NCBI RefSeq assembly: GCF_013404085.1
Contig: NZ_JABFHO010000001.1
Location: 3,857,501-3,921,500, forward strand
Origin: Winogradskyella helgolandensis
GTDB lineage: Bacteria; Bacteroidota; Bacteroidia; Flavobacteriales; Flavobacteriaceae
DNA: 64,000 nucleotides
Reading direction: 5' to 3'
In this document: piece after piece, positions 1 to 8,715 of the stretch
How the letters are laid out: each line of letters starts with the position of its first letter
How positions within the stretch are numbered: the first letter of the stretch is position 1
Translations under genes and position numbers: made by a program
Notes under the pieces: model-generated
Told to the model about the DNA's origin: nothing
The model's database searches: none
The model's input: only the letters and a program-made list of their open reading frames with translations

Positions 1-312
1 ATCAGTTATTCTAACCAAATACACTCCACTTTTCCAATTAGAAACGTCTATTGTTGATACTAATTTTGTAATTACACCATTATAAATTCGTTTTCCTAAT
101 ACATCAAAGACTTCTAATTTTAAATCTTCATTTGTATTGTGCAACTTAATATTAAGTTTATTTTTAGCAGGATTAGGCGCAATTGTAAATTCACTATCTT
201 GAATTTCAATTGAATTTAGGCTCGTTCGGTTATTATCAATTTGAGTTGAAGATACCTGAGCAAATGAATTTGCTGTTATAAAAAATAGTAAAAAAAGTAA
301 TTTTAGTCTCAT
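1..312 (-). CDS. T9SS type A sorting domain protein (partial, 3' end outside window)
   Basis: The reading frame starts at an ATG at 312 and runs off the left edge after 104 codons without a stop. Residues 1-19 form a signal peptide ending in NSFAQ. A short linker of about 25 residues leads directly into a Por-secretion C-terminal sorting domain, seen as the motifs IAPNPAKNKLNIK, VFDVLGKRI and WKSGVYLVRI. The protein appears to be little more than a signal peptide plus sorting domain, which is unusually small for T9SS cargo. It may be the degenerate end of a larger protein or a short surface peptide. Only a few residues are likely to be missing. Confidence 0.8.
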   Translation of the reverse strand, partial: MRLKLLFLLFFITANSFAQVSSTQIDNNRTSLNSIEIQDSEFTIAPNPAKNKLNIKLHNTNEDLKLEVFDVLGKRIYNGVITKLVSTIDVSNWKSGVYLVRITD

Positions 313-386
313 ACAAGTAGGCATTAGTTAAGCTAAGTTAGTAATTATTAGTGAATAACACTTACACTTCATCGAAAACTGTGCCA

Positions 387-3242
387 TTATTTACTTAAAT
401 ACATTTTTCTTCTTGCATATAAGTCATAAAACTGATCATCCTTTAAATTGTCAATAAATAGGATACTTTCTCCCGTACTTTTCATTTCTGGCCCCAATTG
501 CTTATTCACATTAGGAAACTTATTAAATGAAAATACCGGTTGCTTTATTGCGTAGCCATTTAATTGTGGTTTAAAATCAAAGTCAGTCACTTTTTTCTCT
601 CCTAACATTACTTTAGTTGCATAATTCACATAAGGTTCTTTGTACGCTTTTGCGATAAAAGGCACTGTACGCGATGCTCTAGGATTGGCTTCAATGATAT
701 AAACAATATCATCTTGTATAGCGAATTGAATATTAATTAATCCAACCGTATGTAACGCTCTTGCTATAGTATGTGTGTGGTCAATTATCTGTTGCATTAC
801 TAAATCTCCCAAGTTGAATGCTGGCAATAAGGCATTACTGTCACCAGAGTGAATACCACAAGGTTCAATATGCTCCATTATTCCGATGATATATACATTA
901 CCATCTGCATCACAAATAGCATCAGCCTCTGCTTCTATCGCTCCATCTAAATAATGATCCAACAACAATTTATTTCCTGGTATCGATTTTAATAAATCAA
1001 TAACATGAGATTCTAATTCTTGCTTATTGATCACAATCTTCATCCCTTGTCCTCCTAAGACATAAGAAGGTCTTACTAATATCGGGAAATCTAATACATC
1101 TGCAATCGCTAAAGCTTCATCAGCTGATTCAGCAACATCAAATTCTGGGTAAGGAATATTATTTTCTTTTAATATGTTTGAAAAGCTTCCTCTGTCTTCA
1201 GCTAAATCAAGTGATTTAAAACTGGTTCCCATAATCTTAACTCCCCATTTTTCTAGTTTCTCTGCCAATTTTAAAGCCGTCTGACCTCCTAATTGAACGA
1301 TGACACCTTCTGGTTTTTCATGTTGAATGATATCATAGATATGTTCCCAGAAAACAGGTTCGAAATATAGTTTGTCTGCAATATCAAAATCGGTTGAAAC
1401 CGTTTCTGGGTTACAGTTAATCATTATGGTTTCGTAACCACATTCAGAAGCTGCCAAAACGCCATGTACACAACAGTAATCAAACTCAATTCCTTGACCA
1501 ATTCTATTTGGACCAGAACCTAAGACGATTATTTTCTTTTTGTCTGAAACGACACTTTCATTTTGTACATACAATGTTCCGTCTGGCTTTTCTACTTCAC
1601 TTTCAAACGTTGAATAATAATACGGTGTTTGTGCTTTAAATTCTGCAGCACACGTATCAACTAATTTAAACACGCGGTTGATGTTAAGTTCCATTCGTTT
1701 TTTATGAACTTCACTTTCTAGGCACCCTAACATGTGTGCTATTTGTCTGTCACCATAGCCTTTTTGCTTTGCTTCTAGTAATAATTCACGTTCAATAGAA
1801 TCTATTTTGAATGTAGAAATCTCTCTTTCAATCTGAAATAACTCTTCATATTGTTTTAAAAACCACATATCAATTTTTGTGATTTCGTGAATACGACTTA
1901 ATGGAATTCCGATTGCAATAGCATCATAAATTACAAATACACGATCCCAACTAGCGTAAGTTAATTTTTCAATTATGGTATCATAATCCTTGTAGCCTTT
2001 ACCATCTGCACCTAAGCCATTTCGCTTAATCTCTAACGATTGTGTGGCTTTATGAAGTGCTTCTTGAAAAGAACGACCAATGGCCATAACTTCACCTACA
2101 GATTTCATTTGTAAGCCTAATGTACGATCTGATCCTTCGAATTTATCAAAATTCCAACGTGGAATCTTAACCACCACGTAATCTAAAGTCGGCTCGAATA
2201 ATGCTGAAGTCGATTTTGTTATCTGATTATCTAATTCATCTAAATTATAACCAATGGCTAATTTCGATGCAATTTTAGCAATAGGATAACCCGTTGCTTT
2301 ACTCGCTAATGCTGATGAACGTGATACTCTTGGATTAATTTCAATCGCGATAATTTCCTCTTCATCATCAGGACTTACGGCAAACTGCACGTTACAACCG
2401 CCTGCAAAGTCGCCAATACTTCGCATCATATGAATGGCCATATCTCGCATTTTCTGAAATGTTTTATCAGATAATGTCATAGCTGGTGCTAAAGTGATTG
2501 AATCTCCTGTATGGATTCCCATCGGATCCATATTTTCAATCGTACAGATAATAACGACATTATCGTTCTTATCGCGTAATAATTCTAATTCGTATTCTTT
2601 CCAACCGATCAAGGCTTTATCTATCATAACTTCGTGAATTGGAGAAACTTCCAAACCACGTGTTAGCATTTCGTCAAAATCTTCTTCTTTATAAACAAAA
2701 GAAGCTCCTTCTCCACCTAAAGTATAAGATGCTCTAATTACTAAAGGAAATCCAAATTCTTGTGCAATTTCCTTTCCTTTTAGATAAGACGTTGCTGTTG
2801 CTTGAGGTGCCATACCGATACCTATTTTCAACATTAACTCTCTAAATTGTTCTCTATCTTCTGTAATATTAATAGCATCGATATCGACACCAATAATATC
2901 TACATTAAAATCTTCCCAAATTCCTTTTTCATCGGCTTCAATACACAAATTCAAAGCGGTTTGTCCTCCCATTGTTGGTAACACAGCATCAATCTGTGGA
3001 TGATCTTTTAAGATCTGGATTAAGGATTTAGTAGTCAATGGCAACAAATACACATGATCCGCCATTGTAGGATCTGTCATTATAGTTGCAGGATTAGAAT
3101 TGATTAATATAGTTTCAATTCCATCTTCTCGTAAAGAGCGTAATGCTTGTGTACCCGAATAATCAAATTCACAGGCTTGCCCAATAACGATAGGACCTGA
3201 ACCGATTAGTAAAACTGATTTTATGTTTTTATTTTTAGGCAT
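387..3242 (-). CDS. carB: Carbamoyl-phosphate synthase large subunit, lacking the allosteric domain
   Basis: This 951-residue protein makes carbamoyl phosphate from bicarbonate, ATP and glutamine-derived ammonia for pyrimidine and arginine synthesis. Two homologous ATP-grasp halves are clear: SVLLIGSGPIVIGQACEFDYSG near the N-terminus and IIVLGSGPNRIGQGIEFDYC near residue 570, each followed by the NPETVSTD/NPATIMTD and EINPR/EANPR motifs. The E. coli enzyme is about 1,073 residues, and the C-terminal 120-odd residues form the MGS-like domain that binds UMP, IMP and ornithine. Here the protein stops straight after the second synthetase domain, so that domain is absent. carA is not in the window. 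The upstream TAnnTTTG promoter supports the ATG at 3242. Confidence 0.97.
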   Translation of the reverse strand: MPKNKNIKSVLLIGSGPIVIGQACEFDYSGTQALRSLREDGIETILINSNPATIMTDPTMADHVYLLPLTTKSLIQILKDHPQIDAVLPTMGGQTALNLCIEADEKGIWEDFNVDIIGVDIDAINITEDREQFRELMLKIGIGMAPQATATSYLKGKEIAQEFGFPLVIRASYTLGGEGASFVYKEEDFDEMLTRGLEVSPIHEVMIDKALIGWKEYELELLRDKNDNVVIICTIENMDPMGIHTGDSITLAPAMTLSDKTFQKMRDMAIHMMRSIGDFAGGCNVQFAVSPDDEEEIIAIEINPRVSRSSALASKATGYPIAKIASKLAIGYNLDELDNQITKSTSALFEPTLDYVVVKIPRWNFDKFEGSDRTLGLQMKSVGEVMAIGRSFQEALHKATQSLEIKRNGLGADGKGYKDYDTIIEKLTYASWDRVFVIYDAIAIGIPLSRIHEITKIDMWFLKQYEELFQIEREISTFKIDSIERELLLEAKQKGYGDRQIAHMLGCLESEVHKKRMELNINRVFKLVDTCAAEFKAQTPYYYSTFESEVEKPDGTLYVQNESVVSDKKKIIVLGSGPNRIGQGIEFDYCCVHGVLAASECGYETIMINCNPETVSTDFDIADKLYFEPVFWEHIYDIIQHEKPEGVIVQLGGQTALKLAEKLEKWGVKIMGTSFKSLDLAEDRGSFSNILKENNIPYPEFDVAESADEALAIADVLDFPILVRPSYVLGGQGMKIVINKQELESHVIDLLKSIPGNKLLLDHYLDGAIEAEADAICDADGNVYIIGIMEHIEPCGIHSGDSNALLPAFNLGDLVMQQIIDHTHTIARALHTVGLINIQFAIQDDIVYIIEANPRASRTVPFIAKAYKEPYVNYATKVMLGEKKVTDFDFKPQLNGYAIKQPVFSFNKFPNVNKQLGPEMKSTGESILFIDNLKDDQFYDLYARRKMYLSK

Positions 3243-3294
3243 GAGATTGAGTGTTTGATGTTGTAATGTATATATACGTGTTAATTTGGCAGTG

Positions 3295-3302
3295 CAAAAA
3301 TA
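3295..3302 (-). promoter_or_regulatory. Promoter -7 element for carB
   Basis: On the minus strand the sequence reads TATTTTTG, matching the Bacteroidetes -7 consensus TAnnTTTG, about 50 nt before the carB start. No convincing -33 TTG is seen at the usual spacing, since the rpmH terminator occupies that position. Confidence 0.5.
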
Positions 3303-3318
3303 GTTAACAATAGGATAT

Positions 3319-3347
3319 AAAAAAAGGCGTTACACCTAAGTAACGCC
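3319..3347 (-). terminator. Rho-independent terminator of rpmH
   Basis: An 8-bp perfect stem (GGCGTTAC / GTAACGCC, 3326-3333 with 3340-3347) with a 6-nt loop is followed on the minus strand by a T run. It lies just downstream of rpmH and abuts the carB promoter. Confidence 0.85.
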
Positions 3348-3372
3348 CTAATATATTAACAATTGTTAATCA

Positions 3373-3534
3373 TTATTTTTTATGTCTTGTTTCTGTAGAT
3401 ACAGACAATTTTTTTCTTCCTTTAGCTCTTCTACGTGCTAAAACTTTTCTTCCGTTAACAGAAGCCATTCTTTCTCTGAAACCGTGTTTGTTTCTTCTTT
3501 TTCTTTTTGACGGTTGAAACGTTCTTTTTGGCAT
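3373..3534 (-). CDS. rpmH: 50S ribosomal protein L34
   Basis: The 53-residue product begins [20 protein letters not shown] and ends TRHKK, a textbook L34 of the large ribosomal subunit. It is very basic and of normal length for the family (about 45-53 residues). It is a single-gene unit with its own strong promoter (3597-3626) and terminator (3319-3347). The common bacterial neighbours rnpA and dnaA are not adjacent here. Confidence 0.97.
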   Translation of the reverse strand: MPKRTFQPSKRKRRNKHGFRERMASVNGRKVLARRRAKGRKKLSVSTETRHKK

Positions 3535-3571
3535 GTCTTATATATTTTATAAACTAATAATCTTTTTGATA

Positions 3572-3587
3572 TTGAGAGGTCTCTCAA
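3572..3587. repeat. Inverted repeat in the rpmH leader
   Basis: TTGAGAG and CTCTCAA are perfect 7-bp arms separated by GT, lying between the rpmH promoter and start codon. It could be a leader hairpin or a protein site. No function can be assigned. Confidence 0.4.
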
Positions 3588-3596
3588 AACTGCGTG

Positions 3597-3626
3597 CAAA
3601 TATACAACAAGTTTTTACTTTAGCAA
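3597..3626 (-). promoter_or_regulatory. Promoter of rpmH (TTG-N19-TATATTTG)
   Basis: On the minus strand a TTG (3624-3626) lies 19 nt before TATATTTG (3604-3597). This is a full match to the Bacteroidetes primary-sigma consensus TTG/TAnnTTTG, about 60 nt before the L34 start. Confidence 0.8.
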
Positions 3627-3673
3627 GAAGCAAAAGAAAAATTTTGTTTAGAATTTAAACTCTTAGATTTTAT

Positions 3674-3681
3674 TATCTTTG
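3674..3681 (+). promoter_or_regulatory. Promoter -7 element for the tetratricopeptide-like membrane protein
   Basis: TATCTTTG matches TAnnTTTG and lies 24 nt upstream of the ATG at 3706. It contains the upstream TTG that could be mistaken for a start codon, which argues that translation begins at 3706. Confidence 0.65.
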
Positions 3682-3705
3682 CGCTCTGCAAAAATATACA
3701 GAAAT

Positions 3706-4284
3706 ATGTTTAATAAAAATATAAAATTAGTCATTGCCGCATTAATTATTGGTTATGGCATCTATCAATTCACTGAAGGTTACATTGGTAATGGTATTAT
3801 GTACCTATTATTATCTACAATATTTATTTTCCTTTACTTTAAAAATGAAATGATTTTACTAGCTTTTTTAAAACTAAGGAAACAAGATTTTCCTGGTGCA
3901 AAAAAATGGTTAGATAAAATAAAGAACCCAGAAGGTGCTTTAGTAAAGAAACAACAGGGTTATTTAAACTACCTTAATGGTATTATGGTTTCTCAAACTA
4001 ATATGAATGAAGCTGAAGGTTATTTTAAGAAAGCAATCGCTTTAGGTTTGTCAATGGATCATGATTTAGCTATGGCAAAATTAAATTTAGCCGGAATTGC
4101 TTTTTCTAAACGCAGAAAACCAGAAGCACAAAAATTGTTAGCTGAAGCCCAAAAATTAGACAAAAGAGATATGCTCGCTGAGCAAATTAAGATGATGAAA
4201 GACCAAATGAAGAAAGCATCTATTCCAAAACAGCAATATGGTCAGCCAACTTCTGCTAGACAAAACAGAAGAAGTAGACGATAG
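3706..4284 (+). CDS. Two-TM protein with TPR-like helical domain, function unknown
   Basis: The 192-residue protein has two membrane helices at about residues 7-22 and 31-50. A cytoplasmic, helix-rich part follows with TPR-like repeats (for example MNEAEGYFKKAIALG and RKPEAQKLLAEAQKL), and the tail is basic and Gln/Arg-rich. A TTG-started extension at 3679 is possible but would begin inside the promoter element. No catalytic motif is visible. TPR domains usually mediate protein contacts, so a membrane-attached scaffold is plausible, but no partner is indicated by its neighbours. Confidence 0.8.
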   Translation: MFNKNIKLVIAALIIGYGIYQFTEGYIGNGIMYLLLSTIFIFLYFKNEMILLAFLKLRKQDFPGAKKWLDKIKNPEGALVKKQQGYLNYLNGIMVSQTNMNEAEGYFKKAIALGLSMDHDLAMAKLNLAGIAFSKRRKPEAQKLLAEAQKLDKRDMLAEQIKMMKDQMKKASIPKQQYGQPTSARQNRRSRR

Positions 4285-4304
4285 TTTTAATTAAAAAAAA
4301 AATA

Positions 4305-4345
4305 AAAAAGGCTTAAGCAAATATAACGTTTAAGCCTTTTTTATT
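4305..4345. terminator. Bidirectional terminator between convergent genes
   Basis: GGCTTAA (4310-4316) and TTAAGCC (4330-4336) form a stem extended by the A run on the left and T run on the right, so it can act in both directions. Confidence 0.8.
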
Positions 4346-4385
4346 TATTATCAACTTTTATTAAGCAATTAATATTCTATTTAAA

Positions 4386-5834
4386 TTACAATAAAGGCGC
4401 CATTAAACGTGCGACTGCTTCAACGAATTTTGTTCGTTTAGAACGTTCTTGCCATAACTTTAAATCAAGTTTTTCACAGTCTTTTAAATCTTCATTAAAA
4501 AATTCTGTGAGTTCACTACTAATCTTCTTATCATAGATTAATGCATTGACTTCAAAATTAATATTGAAACTTCTATAATCCATATTGGTTGTACCTACGG
4601 TACTAAACACGCCATCAACCACCATGGTTTTTGCATGAATAAATCCTTTAGTATATTGATACACCTCTACTCCGGCTTCTAAAAGCATTTCCAAATAAGA
4701 ATTAGTAGCATATTCTGCAATCCAAGAATCAGACTTTTTTGGAACAATAATCTTAACCTCTTTGTTACTTCTTGCTATAACTTGAAGCGCGGTTACAATT
4801 TCGCTATTAGGAATAAAATATGGTGTAGTGATATACACATGATCTTCTGCATTTGTGATTGCTACAAAAATGGCCTCCATAATATTAGACCAATCTGTAT
4901 CGGGACCACTTGCGGCAATTTGAAGCGGCACATTTTCTTTACAATTATGCTCTGGAAAATAGGTATTAGAAATTTCCAATTCCCCACCACTTACAAAATC
5001 CCATGTGGTAAAAAACAAAATTTGCAAGGATATAACCGCCTCTCCCATAATTCGCATATGTGTGTCTCTCCAATATCTATCGTTATTAGCGTTAACATAA
5101 TTATCCGACACATTGATACCACCAACATAGCCTATCTTTCCATCTATGACGGTAATTTTACGATGATCACGATAATTCATCTTACCTGTTGAATTTGAAA
5201 ATCGAACAGGCATAAAAGGATGCATTTCAATACCACAATCCCTTAATTTACGCTTCATTTTAGAGGATATAGAACTTCCAACATCATCAATAACTATTCT
5301 TATTTCGAGACCTTCACTTGCTTTTTCACACAATAAGTTGAGAAGTTCTGTCCCGATTTTATCATCTTCTATTACAAAATATTCTAGATGAATATGATTC
5401 GATGCTTCTTTTATATCATTAAATAGCAATTTGAATTTTTCATCTCCATTTTTAATAAGCTTTACAGCATTATTAATCGTGAGTTTAGAGTTTTCATTAT
5501 TATATAATAACGGAATCACTTTAGATTTTTGATCCAATAAATCATCAACTTCATTAATTGCTTTGGTATCAAGCTCTAAACCCTCTTGAATCCTTTTTAT
5601 AATAGACTGATTTAAAACATGCTTTCTAGAGAATATTTTATTTTTTCGGTATTCTTGTCCAAAAAGATAATATACAATCAACCCTAAAAAAGGCAGCGCC
5701 AATAGACCAATGATATAACTTAATGCCTTTGTTGGGTTAACTTTTTTTAATAAAATAGTAACGACTGCAGATAAGGCAACCGCATAATTGAGCACAATTA
5801 ATACTTGCCAAATATGGTCTTTTACAAACTCCAA
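4386..5834 (-). CDS. cls: Cardiolipin synthase
   Basis: The 482-residue membrane enzyme condenses two phosphatidylglycerols to cardiolipin. Two N-terminal membrane helices (about 10-30 and 38-57) form the PLDc_N region. Two phospholipase-D HKD motifs follow: H224-K226-D231 in YRDHRKITVIDG and H400-K402-D407 in FIHAKTMVVDG. Length and architecture are standard for the bacterial Cls family. It lies 3 bp downstream of the lytic transglycosylase gene, so the two are probably co-transcribed as an envelope-related pair. Confidence 0.95.
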   Translation of the reverse strand: MEFVKDHIWQVLIVLNYAVALSAVVTILLKKVNPTKALSYIIGLLALPFLGLIVYYLFGQEYRKNKIFSRKHVLNQSIIKRIQEGLELDTKAINEVDDLLDQKSKVIPLLYNNENSKLTINNAVKLIKNGDEKFKLLFNDIKEASNHIHLEYFVIEDDKIGTELLNLLCEKASEGLEIRIVIDDVGSSISSKMKRKLRDCGIEMHPFMPVRFSNSTGKMNYRDHRKITVIDGKIGYVGGINVSDNYVNANNDRYWRDTHMRIMGEAVISLQILFFTTWDFVSGGELEISNTYFPEHNCKENVPLQIAASGPDTDWSNIMEAIFVAITNAEDHVYITTPYFIPNSEIVTALQVIARSNKEVKIIVPKKSDSWIAEYATNSYLEMLLEAGVEVYQYTKGFIHAKTMVVDGVFSTVGTTNMDYRSFNINFEVNALIYDKKISSELTEFFNEDLKDCEKLDLKLWQERSKRTKFVEAVARLMAPLL

Positions 5835-5837
5835 AAT

Positions 5838-6791
5838 TTATGGATTAGTATTATAATACCCTACCTTAGGAATTTCAATAGAATATGATTTTCTAGAACT
5901 ATTATTTAAGTGTGGTTCTCTTAACCATGGATTATGAAGTTTTAGAATTTTGTAGTTAATTCCAAATTGCTTTGCAAATCTGGCAAAATCAGTTACGGCA
6001 GTGTCAACTTCAACCTTATACGTTGGCACTTCTTTATATAAATGAGATTTATTAAAATTAAACCCATATTTATCTGGATTAGATAATATTTCCTTTAAAG
6101 CTACAATTCTAAATACATAACGACCCGTTTCTTCACCTAATAACAAATCATAATAACCATCAACATCTTGTTCTTTTAATCGTCTAGACACTCCATAATT
6201 ACCAGCATTATATGCAGCTGCTGCTTTTGTCCAAGATCCTAAACTTTCTTTTGCCTTCTTTAAATAATCGCAAGCAACTTCAGTGGCTTTTTCTAAATTA
6301 TAACGTTCATCAACATTTTTATTGACCTCTAAACCATTTTCTCTTCCTGTTGCTGCCATAATTTGCCATACACCACTTGCACCAGCAGGTGATTTTGCTG
6401 TTTGAACTAATCCGCTTTCAATTACAGCTAAGTATTTAAAATCATCTGGCACACCATTTTTCTTCAAAATAGGTTCTATAATTGGAAAATATTTTTGAGC
6501 ACGCTTAAACATTAAAAGTCCATTGGATTGCCAGTACGTATTTACTAATAACTCCCTATCCATGCGTTCATAAATATCTGGATCATTAACAGGAACAACT
6601 TCACCTGCAAAATTCAAATTTTCAGGCATTTCTAATGCGTAAACATTGTAACTATTTACAATTGGATCTTCTTTACCTAGTAAATGATCTGGTATCGCCA
6701 TTTCATCAGGTGACTTTTGCATTGAAAAAATAAATAAGCCTGATATACAAATCACGCCTATTATTGCTAAACTATTTTTTATGATTTTCAT
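5838..6791 (-). CDS. Membrane-anchored lytic transglycosylase (SLT/MltD-like)
   Basis: The 317-residue protein has an N-terminal hydrophobic segment (residues 6-24) that is a signal peptide or anchor. The SLT domain runs from about 100 to 215, with catalytic Glu125 in LAVIESGLVQ, then SGVWQIMAATGR and AAAAYNAGNYGV. Such enzymes cleave peptidoglycan non-hydrolytically, forming 1,6-anhydromuramic ends. The C-terminal 70 residues (YKVEVDTAVTDFARFAKQFGIN) look LysM-like but are not decisive. It is the first gene of a likely two-gene unit with cls. Confidence 0.9.
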   Translation of the reverse strand: MKIIKNSLAIIGVICISGLFIFSMQKSPDEMAIPDHLLGKEDPIVNSYNVYALEMPENLNFAGEVVPVNDPDIYERMDRELLVNTYWQSNGLLMFKRAQKYFPIIEPILKKNGVPDDFKYLAVIESGLVQTAKSPAGASGVWQIMAATGRENGLEVNKNVDERYNLEKATEVACDYLKKAKESLGSWTKAAAAYNAGNYGVSRRLKEQDVDGYYDLLLGEETGRYVFRIVALKEILSNPDKYGFNFNKSHLYKEVPTYKVEVDTAVTDFARFAKQFGINYKILKLHNPWLREPHLNNSSRKSYSIEIPKVGYYNTNP

Positions 6792-6929
6792 ATCTTTAAA
6801 TTTGAGATTAATTGAATGTCACACGCTATTCGATATCAATCATTTATTTGATTTTTAACGCTTTAAAACATGATCTTTTCGTCATTTTTCTTTTTATAAA
6901 TGTAATCAATCTAATAACACCATTCAAAT

Positions 6930-7592
6930 TCAGGCCATAATAAGTTTTGGTAAATTTTCGTTAAACCATTTAAACTTAGTAATAATCATAATGTGTGTTC
7001 CGCCTGTAACAACGTGACAATTTCCGCCACAAGAATGTGGGAAAATAACATCTTTATCTCCGTGAATATAAGTTGCATCTGTATTTGGTTTCTCTTGATC
7101 CCAACAAACCACTTGCTTAATAGCCCAATCCAAATAAGTTTTATCACTAATGGAAAGGTATTTTTTATATAAATCGACACGCTTTTTTATGGTTTCTCCA
7201 AAAGCATATTTAGCTAATAAATCTATATTACCAAGTAAGGATGTAGGTAATATTTTGTAAGCTTTAGTGATTTTAAGGAATTTTAAACGTTTTGGAAGCT
7301 CATGATATGACTTAACACTAGAAACAACAATTAATTTTTTGAGAGTTAAAAACTTACTCATTTCCTGAACCAAAATACCACCAAAAGAGACGCCAAGTAA
7401 AACGACATTATCGTGTTCAATAAACTTGCACATGCGTTGCGCATACGTGCTAAGAGTTTCGTTATGATCGGGAATTTGCCACTCTAGCCAATGAATTTTA
7501 TAATTTTCTTCTGGTAGTTTAATATGCTCAAAAATTGTTGGATTTGCAGCCATGCCTGGCATTAAATAAACATGTATTAATTGACTATTCAT
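6930..7592 (-). CDS. Alpha/beta hydrolase family protein
   Basis: From the ATG at 7592 the protein is about 220 residues (MNSQLIHVYLMPGMAANPTIF). It carries an oxyanion-loop-like segment (LMPGMAAN), the nucleophile elbow GVSFGG and a late His in GGTHIM, the usual order of the Ser-Asp-His fold. The open frame continues upstream to 7751, but that extension would cross the divergent promoter at 7682 and lacks hydrolase character, so the internal ATG is preferred. The substrate cannot be predicted. Confidence 0.8.
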   Translation of the reverse strand: MNSQLIHVYLMPGMAANPTIFEHIKLPEENYKIHWLEWQIPDHNETLSTYAQRMCKFIEHDNVVLLGVSFGGILVQEMSKFLTLKKLIVVSSVKSYHELPKRLKFLKITKAYKILPTSLLGNIDLLAKYAFGETIKKRVDLYKKYLSISDKTYLDWAIKQVVCWDQEKPNTDATYIHGDKDVIFPHSCGGNCHVVTGGTHIMIITKFKWFNENLPKLIMA

Positions 7593-7681
7593 AGGTCTTA
7601 AAACTTTTATTTTGGGACGTCTTAAATAATTACAATGTAAGGTTTTAACATCGATAACCTTAAAAATTCGCTGATTTTTTG

Positions 7682-7689
7682 TACCTTTG
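7682..7689 (+). promoter_or_regulatory. Promoter -7 element for the small GNAT-like protein
   Basis: TACCTTTG matches TAnnTTTG and lies 65 nt upstream of the ATG at 7755. Confidence 0.6.
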
Positions 7690-7754
7690 CACAGCAAAAC
7701 TATATCAAATATAGTATCTACACTGCCGACCGCTGAATTTAATATAAACAAATT

Positions 7755-8051
7755 ATGACAGAAACTGCTGAATTAATTGACAACGACTTCCTACGTCAAT
7801 TTGAATTAAATGTTGAAAACGAAATGGCAATTATTGAATATTCTTTACAAGAAAGGAAGATATTCTTAACAAAAATGGTTATTCCTGATGCTATTAGGAC
7901 CGAAGAGTTTGAATTAGAGTTTATTGATTTAGTGTTTTCCAACATTAAAGAACGTAACATTAGCGTGGTACCAACAAGTCCTGAAATTGCTAAGTTTGTA
8001 AGACGCAATAGAAAATATAAGCGCATGCTTCCTGTAGGTATTCGCATCTAA
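7755..8051 (+). CDS. Small GNAT-type N-acetyltransferase-like protein
   Basis: The 98-residue protein resembles the compact YjdJ/CG-type acetyltransferase family. It opens with a strand pair of the type FELNVENEMAIIEYSL, then a hydrophobic core strand (IFLTKMVIP), a helix at the position of the acetyl-CoA loop, and the terminal VVPTSPEIAKFVRRNRKY, which corresponds to the family's V-P-x-C-P-x-V-x-x-Y segment. The Cys of that motif is Ser here, and the glycine-rich acetyl-CoA loop is weak, so activity is uncertain. It has its own promoter and terminator. Confidence 0.7.
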   Translation: MTETAELIDNDFLRQFELNVENEMAIIEYSLQERKIFLTKMVIPDAIRTEEFELEFIDLVFSNIKERNISVVPTSPEIAKFVRRNRKYKRMLPVGIRI

Positions 8052-8070
8052 TTTTAGAGAATGAATTATC

Positions 8071-8106
8071 AAAAAACCCGAAACTTTTAAAAGTTTCGGG
8101 TTTTTT
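8071..8106. terminator. Bidirectional terminator
   Basis: A perfect 12-bp inverted repeat (CCCGAAACTTTT / AAAAGTTTCGGG, 8077-8100) is flanked by an A run on the left and a T run on the right, between convergent genes. Confidence 0.9.
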
Positions 8107-8128
8107 GATATGTAAAAATTAAACTAAT

Positions 8129-8692
8129 TTATTGTTTCGTATAAACCAGCGTTAAATCTTTAGTCTCTATGACTTCTGTAAAATCTTCGTTATAAATATC
8201 TACTGCATTTTTATAAACAGTCGTTAACGTATCACCATTTAACACGTATACTCTAGCTGAAACTTTAATGGTATTTTCTTCAGGTGTAGAATATTCTGAA
8301 GCAAAACTAATAATTCCTTCTCTGTTACAGTCTGAATTAACTTTGTAAACATCGGTATTCTCTTCTTTAAAATAGCGCAACACATTAGAAAACTCATTTC
8401 CCGAAGATACAGTCCCGTTAATTTCAAAGGTTAATGTTTCCCGTTCATTACAATTTATCTCTGCAATTAGATTGGTATTAGACACACCATCTTGGTTTAC
8501 ATCAAAAGGAATATTAACGGTTCGTGTGGTTAACAACCAGGTTCCAACAACGCCATGTTCATTCTTATCAGAACAAGATGTGGTTAAACCTAATAAACCA
8601 ATAAGAAAACAAACTGAAAATACTTTATTCAAACTAGAAATATTAATAAACTCAAATATAAAACGAAATAATGTCTTTATAGGAAAATACAC
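8129..8692 (-). CDS. Lipocalin-like lipoprotein, function unknown
   Basis: A lipoprotein signal ends in the lipobox LTTSC at about residues 37-41, followed by SDKNEHGVVGTWLLT, the opening typical of lipocalin-like/DUF lipoproteins of Bacteroidetes. The ATG at 8692 gives an overlong leader of about 40 residues. A TTG at 8632 would give a normal 20-residue lipoprotein signal (NKVFSVCFLIGLLGLTTSC) and may be the real start. The mature part is beta-strand-rich, with two cysteines that could pair. Confidence 0.75.
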   Translation of the reverse strand: MYFPIKTLFRFIFEFINISSLNKVFSVCFLIGLLGLTTSCSDKNEHGVVGTWLLTTRTVNIPFDVNQDGVSNTNLIAEINCNERETLTFEINGTVSSGNEFSNVLRYFKEENTDVYKVNSDCNREGIISFASEYSTPEENTIKVSARVYVLNGDTLTTVYKNAVDIYNEDFTEVIETKDLTLVYTKQ

Positions 8693-8715
8693 ATAAATAA
8701 AAATGCAAATTTTAG

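Noticed and set aside
7593..7751. Long N-terminal extension of the alpha/beta hydrolase frame
   Set aside because: It crosses the divergent promoter at 7682 and shows no signal peptide or domain character. The ATG at 7592 fits the fold.
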